NCBI GenBank assembly: GCA_036399715.1
Contig: DASWMO010000250.1
Location: forward strand, 1 to 20,532
Length of the DNA stretch: 20,532 bases
DNA from: DASVSE01 sp036399715
Lineage (GTDB): Bacteria > Bacteroidota > Rhodothermia > Rhodothermales > Rubricoccaceae
Reading direction: 5' to 3'
Position 1 is the first letter of the stretch. Each line of letters opens with the position of its first letter. Made by a program: the position numbers and the translations under genes. Of the stretch, positions 1 through 7,919 are shown in pieces. The notes under the pieces were generated by a model, which saw nothing but the letters and a program-made list of their open reading frames with translations, made no database searches and was not told the origin of the DNA.

Positions 1-1056
1 CTCTACACGCTCACCGCCGACCAGCCCGTCCTGTACGCGATCCCACTCCTGCTCGTCGGGCTCGCCGGGCCGGCGGCCTCGTTCGCCGGCACGCGCCGCG
101 GGCGGACTCCCTTCGCGACGGTCGACGGAACCAAGAGCCGCGAGGGCTCGCTCGCGTTCGCCGTCGTCGCGTTCGTGTGCGTTCACGTGCCGCTGCTGCT
201 GTTCACGCCCGTCGGACGCGGCGAGTCGCTCGCCATCGCGGCCGTCGTGGCGGCCCTCGCGACGGCTCTCGAAGCGGTCTCATGGCGTGGCCTCGACGTG
301 CTCGTCGTACCCCTCGGGACGTACGTGCTGCTGCTGCGCCTGCTCACCTTCAGCGGCACCGTCCTCGCCGGGCACGTCGCGGGGCTCTTTGCGATCGCGG
401 CGGCGGCTGCGCTCCTGCGCCGCGAGACGACGGTAGGCGGGGCGGGCGTCGTCGCGGCGGCCCTCGTCGCCTACGCCGTCTGGGCCGTCGGCGGGACGGC
501 GTACCTGCTTCCGCCCGCCGTGGTGTTCCTGCTCTATGCCCGCGCGTGGCCCGTCGCGCGCGAGGCGGACGGCCTGCCGCACAGCCCCCAGCGGCGCCCA
601 CACACGGCCGTGAACGTGTTCAGCGTCTCGGCGGTCAGCCTCCTGTGGATGGTCGCGGCGCGTGTGCTCGGCGTCGACCTGCTGGTGCCGTACGCGCTCG
701 CGTGGGCTGTCGCGTTTGCCTTTCTCGGCGTCGAGCGGATGCGGGCGGCGCGGCCGGCCTGGGGCGTGCGTGCCCTCGCCGTGCGAGCGGCGTGGCGGAG
801 CGCGCTCGTTGCCATCGCGCCGGTCGCGCTCGTGTGGGCGCTGCGCGTTGTGGCCGACACGCCCGCGGCGCCGGCGCAGGCGGGCCTCCGCATGGCGGCG
901 CTCGCGGCGCTCGCGCTCGCTGCGACGTCCACGGCCGCTGTCCTCCTCGCCCGCTTCCCGGACGAGATCGACTACGGCACGTCGGACGCTGGCGGGCGAT
1001 TCGCCCGTGCGGCGATCGTCGCGCCACTCTCCGCCCTCGGGTTGCTGTTGGTGTGA
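1..1056 (+). CDS. Dolichol/phytol-kinase-like integral membrane protein, 5' end missing
   Basis: The frame is open from the first base, so the N-terminus lies outside the window; 351 residues are visible. Almost the whole protein is hydrophobic, with many predicted transmembrane segments. Residues 45-52 read KSREGSLA and residues 91-105 contain E-x(6)-GLDVLVVPL. This resembles the K-x2-EGS-A and E-x(n)-LDN-x-P motifs of CTP-dependent polyprenol kinases (SEC59/VTE5 family), which phosphorylate a lipid alcohol in the membrane. After the kinase-like part comes a further stretch of about 240 residues of membrane protein, longer than a minimal VTE5-type kinase, so this may be a two-domain form. 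Family assignment is by motif recall; the missing N-terminus could change it. The alternative is an unassigned polytopic membrane protein. The following 358 bases carry no gene. Confidence 0.6.
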   Translation, partial: LYTLTADQPVLYAIPLLLVGLAGPAASFAGTRRGRTPFATVDGTKSREGSLAFAVVAFVCVHVPLLLFTPVGRGESLAIAAVVAALATALEAVSWRGLDVLVVPLGTYVLLLRLLTFSGTVLAGHVAGLFAIAAAAALLRRETTVGGAGVVAAALVAYAVWAVGGTAYLLPPAVVFLLYARAWPVAREADGLPHSPQRRPHTAVNVFSVSAVSLLWMVAARVLGVDLLVPYALAWAVAFAFLGVERMRAARPAWGVRALAVRAAWRSALVAIAPVALVWALRVVADTPAAPAQAGLRMAALAALALAATSTAAVLLARFPDEIDYGTSDAGGRFARAAIVAPLSALGLLLV

Positions 1057-1189
1057 GGGAACTGGGGGCACCGAGGCGCTCGTTTTTCCGCCTCGCCGAT
1101 TCCAGCGGCGCCGCGCCGGGCCTGCGCCGCGGAGGCGCGCCATGGTGCGTCTCTACTGCGAAGGCATCGGTGCAGGGCTGAACATCCAA

Positions 1190-1232
1190 CCTCCCCCTCC
1201 CAGACGGGACCGGGATACCCGGGCCGGGGAGG
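1190..1232. repeat. Nested palindromic intergenic element
   Basis: CCTCCCC (1190-1196) pairs with GGGGAGG (1226-1232). The enclosed bases contain further C-runs and G-runs, including a CCGGG/CCCGG pairing. The arrangement resembles dispersed GC-rich intergenic palindromes. No second copy was found in this window. It could also act as a transcription terminator for the upstream gene, but no T-tract follows. Confidence 0.4.
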
Positions 1233-1365
1233 GTGATCGGCTGACTGCCCGACCCACGTAGGCGCCCGGCCTGCCTCGGCGCCCGATTTCCCTTGCTCCG
1301 ATTCGTCTCGACGTGCGCGGCCGAGGCGCCTGCCCCGATACGCGACCGTCACGGCACCACGGCGC

Positions 1366-1384
1366 GCCTGAAGCCGTTTCAGGC
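1366..1384. other. Short perfect hairpin upstream of the gene at 1415
   Basis: GCCTGAA (1366-1372) and TTCAGGC (1378-1384) form a 7-bp stem with a 5-base loop. It lies 30 bases before the ATG at 1415. It may be an operator or an mRNA leader structure; nothing more can be said from one copy. Confidence 0.3.
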
Positions 1385-1414
1385 TAGGTTGCCACTCAAT
1401 ACGATCCCGACCCG

Positions 1415-1852
1415 ATGTTCGCTGACTTCCGCCGCCGCCTCGCGGCCCGCCGCACGGCTCGCCGCCTCGCCGCGCTCACGCTGGACACCGCCCGCCTCCG
1501 TGCTGCCCGCGGCGCCGCGTTCCTCGACGCGCTCGACCCCGCCTGGGCACGCCGCGTGGACCCGCGCCGTCTCGAACTCGCCGACGGCGCCGCGTGCGTG
1601 CTCGGGCAGCTCCACGGCGACTACCGGCTCGGGCTCGGCCGCGCACGCGTGCTGGATCTGTCGAGCGCGCCCGTGGCAAGCCTCTCGCCGGTCGACCTCG
1701 GCTTCCAGGCCGTCGGTGACCTCGGCGAGCCGGCCGAGGCACTGGACTACGCCTTTCTGACGCGCGCCTGGCGCGACGAAGTCGTCGCCCGGACGCCAGC
1801 CCCGAGCGCGTCCCGGAACGCACGTCCGCATGCACTCCTCGCATCGGGATAG
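1415..1852 (+). CDS. Small hypothetical protein (145 aa)
   Basis: This is an ATG-started frame with no signal peptide and no membrane segment. The N-terminal 30 residues are rich in Arg/Ala and helical. The middle contains LDPAWARRVD and a CVLGQLHGDY segment, a pattern I recall from small uncharacterised bacterial proteins in which a D-x-W-x3-(I/V)D stretch is followed by a C-(V/I)-LGQ core. No enzymatic function can be assigned. The start is chosen because ATG follows a CCGACCCG leader like other starts in the window and because upstream codons in frame are not protein-like. It converges with the lytic transglycosylase gene, with only 9 bases between the two stop codons. Confidence 0.7.
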   Translation: MFADFRRRLAARRTARRLAALTLDTARLRAARGAAFLDALDPAWARRVDPRRLELADGAACVLGQLHGDYRLGLGRARVLDLSSAPVASLSPVDLGFQAVGDLGEPAEALDYAFLTRAWRDEVVARTPAPSASRNARPHALLASG

Positions 1853-1861
1853 CGAGCGAGC

Positions 1862-3790
1862 CTACTCCGTCGCTGGCGCAGCGGTGTCCGGCGGCGCTGC
1901 CGGGGCCGGGAGGGGGTCGGCCGGTGCCGTGGCGATGGACTCGCGGCCGAGGCGCACGAGCGGGTTCGCCGAGAACAGCGTCGCCGTCGTCGCGGCAAGC
2001 TCGTCGAAGGCGCGCGTGTTCCAGACGGACTGGTGGATGCGCGCGATCTCAGACTGCGTCCGCCGGAAGCGGGACTCGGGGTGCCGCCGCGCCTCCTCGG
2101 CGAGCCGGCCTGCGATCGCGCCCAGCCGCGCCTTGTTGGCCTGCGTGAACCCGAACCGGCCGGTCTCCTCGACGAGGGCCTGGTAGTCCCGGTCGACGTC
2201 CAGCCGCTCGTCGTCCGCGACGAGGTACGCCGACTGGTCGAACGTCTGCACGCTCCCAAGGATGTCGAGGCCGACGCGGCGCATGACCGCGCTCGCGCCG
2301 ATCGGGAGGAAGAAGCGGACCGGGATGCTCCCGGCCGACGAGGCGAAGCGCACGTTTCCGGCCCCCGGCACGCCCGACGCGCCGAACGGCAGGCTCATGT
2401 GCGGGTTGAGGTCCCGAAACTTCTCGTACATCGACGCGCCGCGCGCCGGGCCCCAGTCGAGGCGGTCCGTGTGCGGCGCGAGCGCCGTCAGGATCTCGTC
2501 CAGCGTCGCGGCCGCGCCGGGGCGTAGGCGGACGAGTTCGCCGCGGACGGTCCGCTCGGGGTCGACGGTCAGGTTTTCGGTCGCGCGGAGCGAGCCGTAC
2601 GCCTTGAGGACGTAGACACGGCTCTGTGCGCCGAAGCTCGAGACTGCGTCGACGCGCGCGAAGCCGTCCGTCACGCCCCACATGTACGCGTCCGAGACGT
2701 GACGGCCCTGCGCGCGGCGCAGACCGGGGAAGGCCCGGAGGTACTCGCGGTAGAGCGCGAAGATGTTGCCCGGGCCGGTGTGGTACGCCGAGATGCCCGG
2801 CAACTCGTGCCCGACGGCGTTGGCGTACGCGCGGACGAACATCAGCGAGGGCTCCATCGAAAGGAGCGGATTCAACTCCTCCTTGACCTGCACGATGGAC
2901 CCGCCGGACGTCGGGAGGGTGTACTGCTCGATGTCGAAGCGCCGGAGCACGTCGGGCATCATCTGGTAGCGGCTCCGCGCACCGGCAGACGACACCAGTT
3001 GGTCCTGGTTGAACGTCTCGACGGTCCCGATCTCGGTCGCGAGCAGGCTCAGCCCGAGCCGCCGCGCGAGGTTGACCTCGTAGTGGACATAGCGCGTGTC
3101 GCGGTCGCGGGCCTCGAGCGTCTGGTCGCGGTAGCCCCACCGGATCACGATCTTGTCGGTCGGGATGCCGTAGGCGAGCCACTTGTTGCGCAGGGCCGTC
3201 GTCGCGGTCGTCCGCTCGCGGTTGACGGCGTCCCACTCGGCCTGCCCGCCACGCGTGAAGCGGTCTTTCGCCGCTTGCAGCGTGAGCGTCTGGAGCGTCT
3301 GCCCGGTCCGCTCGTCGAGCACGCGGATCGTAAAGTTGTCGTCCTCGCCGTAGGCCTTGCGGAACATGTCGAGGCGCCACCGGAAGTCGTCGCCGACGCC
3401 CCCGGCGGAGCCGCCGCCGAAGGCACCCGCGAAGTAGGAGCCGAAGAGGCGGTCCGGGTGGATGTCGAGGCCCGCGAACGTGTACGGCTCGCCCGGCGCG
3501 GGCGGGTCCGGCGTGTCGGTGGTGTCGATGAGGGCCGGCTGCGCGGCCTGCTCGGCCCCGCCGGGACCGACCTGCGAACTGGCGGCCGCGACGACGCCCG
3601 CTCCGACGAGGCCGAGCGAGAGGCCGCCGAGGACGAGCGTCCGCAGGATGCCCGGCCGCGAGAGGCGCGCCGCGATGCGCTCGCGGCGCGTCGAGATTGC
3701 CCGCGATGCCGCTCCGGCGCGCGGGACGCCGTCGTGTGCGATCAGGTCCGCGAGCGGCTGGAAGGGGGGCGGAGTCGGGTCGTCGGTCAT
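1862..3790 (-). CDS. Membrane-anchored lytic transglycosylase-like protein (642 aa)
   Basis: The protein likely cleaves peptidoglycan glycan strands in the periplasm. Residues 1-45 are cytoplasmic, followed by one hydrophobic anchor at about 48-72 and a Pro/Gly-rich linker to about 100. An SLT-type core lies at about 235-350. It has a catalytic-glutamate candidate E253 (or E258), the SSAGARSRYQMMP block at 267-279 that matches the S-x2-GA-x-(G/S)-x-(M/Y)Q-x2-P signature, and AYHTGPGNI at 335-343, matching the AYN-x-G-x-G block. The C-terminal 250 residues, including a segment around 455-500, are not assigned. The start is ATG at 3790. It is the last gene of a probable operon: Smr protein, amidotransferase (overlapping by 4 bases), then this gene 33 bases later. 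It is longer than typical SLT enzymes because of the C-terminal extension. Confidence 0.75.
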   Translation of the reverse strand: MTDDPTPPPFQPLADLIAHDGVPRAGAASRAISTRRERIAARLSRPGILRTLVLGGLSLGLVGAGVVAAASSQVGPGGAEQAAQPALIDTTDTPDPPAPGEPYTFAGLDIHPDRLFGSYFAGAFGGGSAGGVGDDFRWRLDMFRKAYGEDDNFTIRVLDERTGQTLQTLTLQAAKDRFTRGGQAEWDAVNRERTTATTALRNKWLAYGIPTDKIVIRWGYRDQTLEARDRDTRYVHYEVNLARRLGLSLLATEIGTVETFNQDQLVSSAGARSRYQMMPDVLRRFDIEQYTLPTSGGSIVQVKEELNPLLSMEPSLMFVRAYANAVGHELPGISAYHTGPGNIFALYREYLRAFPGLRRAQGRHVSDAYMWGVTDGFARVDAVSSFGAQSRVYVLKAYGSLRATENLTVDPERTVRGELVRLRPGAAATLDEILTALAPHTDRLDWGPARGASMYEKFRDLNPHMSLPFGASGVPGAGNVRFASSAGSIPVRFFLPIGASAVMRRVGLDILGSVQTFDQSAYLVADDERLDVDRDYQALVEETGRFGFTQANKARLGAIAGRLAEEARRHPESRFRRTQSEIARIHQSVWNTRAFDELAATTATLFSANPLVRLGRESIATAPADPLPAPAAPPDTAAPATE

Positions 3791-3823
3791 CGCTGGGGCC
3801 GCCGGCTGGTCAGGACCGGCAGG

Positions 3824-4588
3824 TCAGAGGCTGGAAATCGGCGCTGCATCGGGGTGCCCCGATGCGGGCAAGAACCGCGCCGCGCGTGCGGCGCGGGCGC
3901 GCTCAACAAGGTCGCGGAAGAGCGCATCGTGCGGCGCCCCGAGCGACTCCGGGTGGAACTGCACGCCGACGAACGCGCCGTCGGGCGTCTCGACCGCTTC
4001 TACGACGCCGTCCGGCGCGACGGCCGAGACCGCCAGGCCCTCGCCGATCGTCCGGAGCGCCTGCACGTGGCGCGTCCCGACGCGGACGGTGTCGGTTCCG
4101 AGAATGCGTCGCAGGTGCGTGCTGCCCGCGACACTGACGTCGTGGTCTGGCCCGCCGCGTCCGGCTCCGTGGACGGCGGTGTCCGGTCGGTCGCGCTCGG
4201 CGTCGGCCCAGATCGTCCCGCCGCGCAGCGCCGAGGCGAGCTGCATGCCGTAGCAGATGCCCAGCACGGGCCGGCGCGCGTCGAGAAAGGCCGCGAGCAG
4301 GCGCTCGTCGGCCTCGGTCCGCAGCGGCTCGGTCGCGTTGAGGTCGTCGGGGCGCTCGCCGACCATGCCGCGCGCGACGGCCGGCCCGCCCGAGACGACG
4401 AGCCCGTCGAGCATCCCGGCGAACGCCTCGCGGGCACGGTCCGTGGCGAGCATGGGGACGGGCAGCGGCAGGCCGCCGGCCGCCTCGACGGCGCGGACAT
4501 ACGCGAGGTCGAGGCGCTGTTCGAGCGCGCCGCGGGCGTCGGGCGAGAGCGACGTCGTGACGCCGATGAGCGGAAGGTCGGCGGTCAC
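3824..4588 (-). CDS. Gamma-glutamyl-gamma-aminobutyrate hydrolase family protein (class I glutamine amidotransferase-like, C26)
   Basis: This is a 254-residue single-domain protein. The nucleophile elbow GICYGMQ places the catalytic cysteine at C112. The second catalytic block GVQFHPES supplies H212 and E214. The N-terminal LIGVTTS and the mid-protein DGLVVSGGP are typical of PuuD-like hydrolases, which remove gamma-linked glutamate from amines or peptides. The substrate cannot be read from the sequence; gamma-Glu-GABA is the best-known one. It starts with GTG at 4588, inside a GTGA overlap with the stop of the Smr gene, which indicates translational coupling. Neighbouring genes do not form a putrescine pathway, so a polyamine role is not supported by context. 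Confidence 0.85.
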   Translation of the reverse strand: MTADLPLIGVTTSLSPDARGALEQRLDLAYVRAVEAAGGLPLPVPMLATDRAREAFAGMLDGLVVSGGPAVARGMVGERPDDLNATEPLRTEADERLLAAFLDARRPVLGICYGMQLASALRGGTIWADAERDRPDTAVHGAGRGGPDHDVSVAGSTHLRRILGTDTVRVGTRHVQALRTIGEGLAVSAVAPDGVVEAVETPDGAFVGVQFHPESLGAPHDALFRDLVERARAARAARFLPASGHPDAAPISSL

Positions 4589-4923
4589 CAGACGTCGGAG
4601 AGGCGGAGGCGGCCCGTGTCAGGCCGCGCGGCGGGGGAGAGGCCGACGAGCACGTGGCCCTCGGCACGCAGGCTCGACGCGGCGTGCGGGCCGTAGTCGC
4701 CGCGGTCGAGCGCGTCGTGGATGGCCGTCTTGATGGTCCGCGCGTCGCCGAGCGGGCCGCCCCCCTGGCCGGTCGTCGAGTGGCCGTGGACGATGCGCAG
4801 CGTGCGCCGTCCGCGGCGGGCCGCCGCGCGGACGGTCGCGAGCGCGAGCGCCTCAGCCTCGGCGACGCGCGCGCCGTGGAGGTCGAGCGTGACCGTCTGT
4901 CCATCATCGTCGAGGCGCGGCAC
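4585..4923 (-). CDS. Smr domain protein (112 aa)
   Basis: The Smr (small MutS-related) domain is recognised by LDLHG near residue 13, by the segment ARRGRRTLRIVHGHST matching the hallmark I-x-HG-x-G block, and by the G-x-L-x5-IK-x-A(I/V) stretch that follows. Smr domains are nucleic-acid endonuclease or binding modules; a stand-alone version of about 100 residues is common. The start is uncertain. GTG at 4923 is the best start just before the domain; the frame stays open further upstream but contains no ATG near it and would run into the divergent YihY promoter region. It is the first gene of the minus-strand operon and overlaps the amidotransferase start by 4 bases. Confidence 0.75.
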   Translation of the reverse strand: MPRLDDDGQTVTLDLHGARVAEAEALALATVRAAARRGRRTLRIVHGHSTTGQGGGPLGDARTIKTAIHDALDRGDYGPHAASSLRAEGHVLVGLSPAARPDTGRLRLSDVW

Positions 4924-5055
4924 GCGCGGGGCCGGTTGACCGGCGTCGGGGGAACGCGGCCAAGCTACGCCCCATGGCGCCCGGCGCAGCTGCAAACCGC
5001 CGGCAACCCGCGGGCGCGGGCGTCGTTTGGGCTGTCCTCTCTCGCCTCTCCTCCG

Positions 5056-6057
5056 ATGGCCCTGTCGTTCTCCCAGGTCAAGTCGCTCGCCGTCACGACG
5101 GGCAAGGAAGTCGTCGACGACGACGTGCCCAGCCTCGCCGCCGCGATCGCGTACTACACCGTCTTCTCGCTGCCGCCGCTGCTCGTGGTCGTCGTCGCCG
5201 TCGCGGGGGCCGTCTTCGGCGCCGAGACCGTGCGCGAGGCGCTGACGGGGCAGGTCGGCTCCATGGTCGGACCGGACGGCGCCAGTGCCATCGACGGCAT
5301 GATCGCGTCGGCGGGCAACCTCGGGACGGGCATCGGCGCCAAGCTCGCGGGACTGGCCGCGCTCCTGTTCGGCGCGACGGGCGCGTTCGGGCAGCTCCAG
5401 AAGTCGCTGAACCGCGCCTGGGAGATCGAGGAGCCCGCGTCGGGCGGCATCCTGCATACCGTCCTGAAGCGCTTCGTCTCGTTCGGGCTCATCCTGACGA
5501 TCGCCTTTCTGCTGCTCGTCTCGCTCGCCGTCAGCGCCGTCGTCGCGGCCCTCGGCGACGCGGCGTCTTCGTTCGCCCCGAGCGCGCTCGCCGAGGTCGG
5601 CATCCACGCCGCCAACATCGTCGTCTCGGTGGGCATCACGACGGTTCTGTTCGCGGCGATGTTCAAGTTCTTGCCCGACGCCGAGATCACGTGGCGCGAG
5701 GTCTGGGTCGGCGCATTCGTGACGTCCGTCCTGTTCACCGTCGGCAAAACGGCCATCGGGATCTACCTCGGCAAATCCGATCCGGGCTCCGCCTTCGGCG
5801 CCGCCGGCTCGCTCGCGCTCATCCTGGTCTGGATTTACTACTCGGCTCTCATCCTGCTCGTCGGGGCCGAGTTCACGCAGGCCTGGTCCGCGCGGGATGG
5901 AGACGCGATTCGCGGCGAGGACGACGGTGCCACAGCGGGCACGTCCAAGGCCAATAAAACGAAGGCTGGCAAAACGACGGAGGGGACGCCGACGGATGCT
6001 GCTGATCCGGCGTTTTCGGCCGAGGACTTTGCGGCGGGACTCCCGCGACGCGGCTGA
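5056..6057 (+). CDS. YihY/BrkB family inner-membrane protein (333 aa)
   Basis: The N-terminal segment AAAIAYYTVFSLPPLL is the diagnostic first-membrane-helix motif of the YihY/virulence factor BrkB family. The block GATGAFGQLQKSLNRAWEIE is the second conserved family segment. About six hydrophobic helices follow in order, ending near residue 275 with a VWIYYSALILLVGAEFTQ-like terminal helix. The last 55 residues are a hydrophilic Lys/Thr/Ala-rich cytoplasmic tail. Transport function has been proposed for the family but is not settled. The start is ATG at 5056 behind a TCTCCTCCG leader; the frame is open further upstream but that part is Arg/Pro-rich and not protein-like. The gene is divergent from the Smr operon and convergent with the rhodanese gene, 18 bases between stops. 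Confidence 0.88.
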   Translation: MALSFSQVKSLAVTTGKEVVDDDVPSLAAAIAYYTVFSLPPLLVVVVAVAGAVFGAETVREALTGQVGSMVGPDGASAIDGMIASAGNLGTGIGAKLAGLAALLFGATGAFGQLQKSLNRAWEIEEPASGGILHTVLKRFVSFGLILTIAFLLLVSLAVSAVVAALGDAASSFAPSALAEVGIHAANIVVSVGITTVLFAAMFKFLPDAEITWREVWVGAFVTSVLFTVGKTAIGIYLGKSDPGSAFGAAGSLALILVWIYYSALILLVGAEFTQAWSARDGDAIRGEDDGATAGTSKANKTKAGKTTEGTPTDAADPAFSAEDFAAGLPRRG

Positions 6058-6075
6058 TCGTGCGATGCTGCCGCG

Positions 6076-6447
6076 TTACGGCGCGACGACAGGCCCACCA
6101 GCCTCGGTCCACGCGCGGAACCCTCCGTCCATAGACTCGACCCGCGTGTAGCCCATCCGGCCGAGCGCGTCGGCGGCGAGGGCCGAGCGGTAGCCGCCGC
6201 CGCAGTACAGCACGAGCGGCACGTCGAGGTCGGGAAACAGCGCCTCGGCGTCGCGCTCGATGACGCCCTTGCCGGCGTGAACAGCACCCGGAAGGTGCCC
6301 GCGCGCCCACTCCGAGTCCTCGCGGACATCGACGAGCGTGAAGGCGTCGCCGGCCGCGAGGCGCGCCTGCACGTCCGCGACGGTCGTCTCGCGGACGCGC
6401 GCCCGTGCCTCGTCGACGAGGCGGAGAAAGCGTGAGCTGTGGTCCAT
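6076..6447 (-). CDS. Rhodanese-like domain protein (123 aa)
   Basis: A single rhodanese domain fills residues 20-118. LVDVRE at 38-43 and HLPGAVH at 51-57 are the two CH2-type landmarks. The active-site loop CGGGYRSA starts with the catalytic cysteine C82, so sulfurtransferase activity is plausible. DGGFRAW near 107-113 is the usual terminal motif. No signal peptide is present, so it should be cytoplasmic. The ATG at 6447 lies 6 bases after the TAA of the TerB-like gene, so the two are probably co-transcribed. The sulfur donor and acceptor are unknown. Confidence 0.9.
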   Translation of the reverse strand: MDHSSRFLRLVDEARARVRETTVADVQARLAAGDAFTLVDVREDSEWARGHLPGAVHAGKGVIERDAEALFPDLDVPLVLYCGGGYRSALAADALGRMGYTRVESMDGGFRAWTEAGGPVVAP

Positions 6448-6453
6448 CGCCGG

Positions 6454-6909
6454 TTACGCTGCGAGCGGCGTCGGGCGGATGGGGCGCTTCACATCGGCGC
6501 CGTCCTCCTGCGCGGACGTGGCGAGTTCGTGCAGCAGCGCCATGTCGTCACGGGAAACGCCGAGGATCTCGCGCGCCTCGTGGAGGCCGACGTGCTCGTC
6601 GGGCTCGATGATGCCGTCGGCGAGGACGACGTCGAGCAGGTTGAGGAGGAGCGCGCGGCGGATCTCGGGGTCCGCGTCGCGGAAGCGGAGCAGGCAGCGC
6701 TCGAGCGGCGGCGGCTGGATCGCGAGCTGGAAGACGCGCTTGCGCGACTCGGGCGTGAGCCCGCCGAGGTCGAGCGACTCGAAGATGCGGTCGTCCTCGG
6801 CCTCGTCCATGTCGCGGTCCACGGCGGACATGGCGAAGAGGCAGCCGTAAAAGGCGAGGCGCTCGTCTTCGACGAGCGTGCTGAGATCCAGTGTGTCGGT
6901 GCCGGTCAT
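6454..6909 (-). CDS. TerB-like (tellurite-resistance/TerB family) protein (151 aa)
   Basis: The protein is all helical and acidic. It has two symmetric acidic turns: SAVDRDMDEAE (about 28-38) and LADGIIEPDEH (about 96-106). Both match the D-G-x-(I/V)-x-x-x-E pattern of the TerB/DjlA-N fold, which binds metal ions at acidic residues. The ATG at 6909 is preferred over an upstream in-frame start at 6972, because the 21 extra residues are Arg/Pro-rich and look untranslated. No other ter genes are present, so tellurite resistance is not implied; a stand-alone TerB domain often sits in stress or envelope contexts. It is coupled to the rhodanese gene. Confidence 0.75.
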   Translation of the reverse strand: MTGTDTLDLSTLVEDERLAFYGCLFAMSAVDRDMDEAEDDRIFESLDLGGLTPESRKRVFQLAIQPPPLERCLLRFRDADPEIRRALLLNLLDVVLADGIIEPDEHVGLHEAREILGVSRDDMALLHELATSAQEDGADVKRPIRPTPLAA

Positions 6910-6987
6910 CGGGAGACGGGAGGGGCGGAAGGGACGGCAAGGTACACGCCCGCTCGGACGCGTCGCCTTCACTTCGGCCCGTTCCGG

Positions 6988-7620
6988 CTAGGCCGCGCGT
7001 CGCACGCGGGCCGCGTCGACCGTCTCGACGGCGACCGCCTCGGCGCCGTACTGCGCGTAGAGCGCCGCGAGGTCCGCCCGGAGGCCGTCGGCGCCCGCGG
7101 AGTCGGGCCCGGCGGCGAGGCGGCCGGCGACGCTCGCGCGGAACGCGTCCAGGTCCGTCACGGCGACGCCAGGGCGGAGCGGGAGGCGGCCCGCCGGCGG
7201 CACGAAGAGGCGGACGAACCACGCGGCGTAGAGACGCGTCGCGTCGTCCCACGCTGTCGCGCCGAACGGGACGGCCCGCAGCGCCGACGTGCGCGGCCCG
7301 ACCGCGTCCACGTCGAGGCGGATCCACGTCCGCAGCGCGGCCTCGTGCCGCGCGACGGCGCGGGCCAGGGCGGGCATCCGGTGCGCGTGCGCGAGGCGGA
7401 CGCCCGTGCTGCCGGCCCGGACGACGGCGCCGCGTCGACGAATCTCGGCGAGTGTCTCGGCGAGCGTCCAGTCGCGGCCCGGGACCGACGCCACCGCGTC
7501 GTCCTCCGCCGCGTCTGCGTCGAAGCGGAACGAGTAGCCGGCGAGGTGCGCCGCGCCGGTGCCGAGCGGGTCGGCGTCGTGAGCGGCGAAGGCGGCGTCG
7601 AGATGGGCGTCGGAGGGCAT
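6988..7620 (-). CDS. Hypothetical protein with a possible TubC-docking-like segment (210 aa)
   Basis: No full-length family is recognised. Residues about 55-98 (TLAEIRRRGAVVRAG, then a leucine/alanine helix LARAVARHEAALRTWI) resemble the TubC N-terminal docking-like fold, where an L-x-x-R-G-x-x-(L/V) beta-turn precedes a helix ending in K/R-x-x-L-x-x-x-(L/I). The C-terminal half contains WDDATRLYAAWFVRLFVPP and an Ala/Leu-rich helical end. No signal peptide or membrane helix is present. The ATG at 7620 is the first in frame. It lies 78 bases upstream of the TerB-like gene on the same strand and may be part of that transcript. The translation is Ala/Arg-rich, so a chance frame cannot be fully excluded. 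Confidence 0.6.
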   Translation of the reverse strand: MPSDAHLDAAFAAHDADPLGTGAAHLAGYSFRFDADAAEDDAVASVPGRDWTLAETLAEIRRRGAVVRAGSTGVRLAHAHRMPALARAVARHEAALRTWIRLDVDAVGPRTSALRAVPFGATAWDDATRLYAAWFVRLFVPPAGRLPLRPGVAVTDLDAFRASVAGRLAAGPDSAGADGLRADLAALYAQYGAEAVAVETVDAARVRRAA

Positions 7621-7748
7621 GAACCGGTCCGGAGGTGTGCGGCAGGGTACCCCGAGCCGTGTGTCACCTGCGTGTCATTCCTCCGTGGCGAGGCCCGTCC
7701 CTGTTGCTCGGCACCCGTTCGGGGACGCGCGAAACGCCCAGTAACGTC

Positions 7749-7785
7749 TTCCTGAGCGTAGGCCGCGCAGCGGCCGAAGGATCTC
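7749..7785 (+). repeat. REP-like element, left copy of an inverted pair
   Basis: The copy runs from TTCCTGAGC (7749-7757) to GAAGGATCTC (7776-7785). Its centre is a perfect hairpin, GGCCGC-GCA-GCGGCC (7761-7775... stem 6 bp, loop 3). The ends match the widespread intergenic repeat type CCTGAGC...GAAGGATCT. Confidence 0.65.
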
Positions 7786-7838
7786 AACGCGACGTGCGTT
7801 CCATCGCGACCGGTCGCGGCGGTGCGTCGGGCCGCGTC

Positions 7839-7879
7839 GAGATCCTTCGCTCCCGCCGCCTCTCGGGCGGGCTCAGGAT
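7839..7879 (-). repeat. REP-like element, right copy, inverted
   Basis: Read on the minus strand, it runs from ATCCTGAGC to GAAGGATCTC, the same ends as the copy at 7749-7785. The centre differs but is also a hairpin: CCCGCC (7852-7857) pairs with GGCGGG (7866-7871). The pair is separated by 53 bases, a head-to-head REP/BIME-like arrangement. The whole intergenic stretch 7621-7919 contains no gene. Confidence 0.65.
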
Positions 7880-7919
7880 TGACAGGAGAGGACGCTGTGA
7901 TCAGTTACCAACCAGTCGC

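Larger units (their letters stand above)
1057..1414. other. Intergenic stretch, no convincing gene
   Basis: No open frame here has credible protein character; the frames present are arginine-rich translations of GC-rich DNA. The stretch holds a nested palindrome (1190-1232) and a short hairpin (1366-1384), annotated separately. No clear promoter is visible for the gene at 1415. Confidence 0.6.

Noticed and set aside
635..1352. Several minus-strand and alternate-frame open frames across the kinase-like gene and the following gap
   Set aside because: All are Arg/Ala/Pro-rich shadow translations of GC-rich DNA and lack motifs, signal peptides or plausible starts.
3824..4588. Putrescine utilisation operon around the PuuD-like gene
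   Set aside because: No other puu-type genes are near; the neighbours are Smr and a lytic transglycosylase.
2699..4696. Long plus-strand open frame opposite the lytic transglycosylase and amidotransferase genes
   Set aside because: It is the antisense shadow of two well supported genes; the translation is Arg/Val/Glu-rich without any motif.
4654..5055. Upstream in-frame extension of the YihY gene
   Set aside because: It overlaps the Smr gene on the other strand and is Arg/Ala-rich; the family start is at 5056.
6454..6909. Tellurite resistance operon
   Set aside because: Only a TerB-like fold is present, without TerC, TerD or TerZ-type genes.
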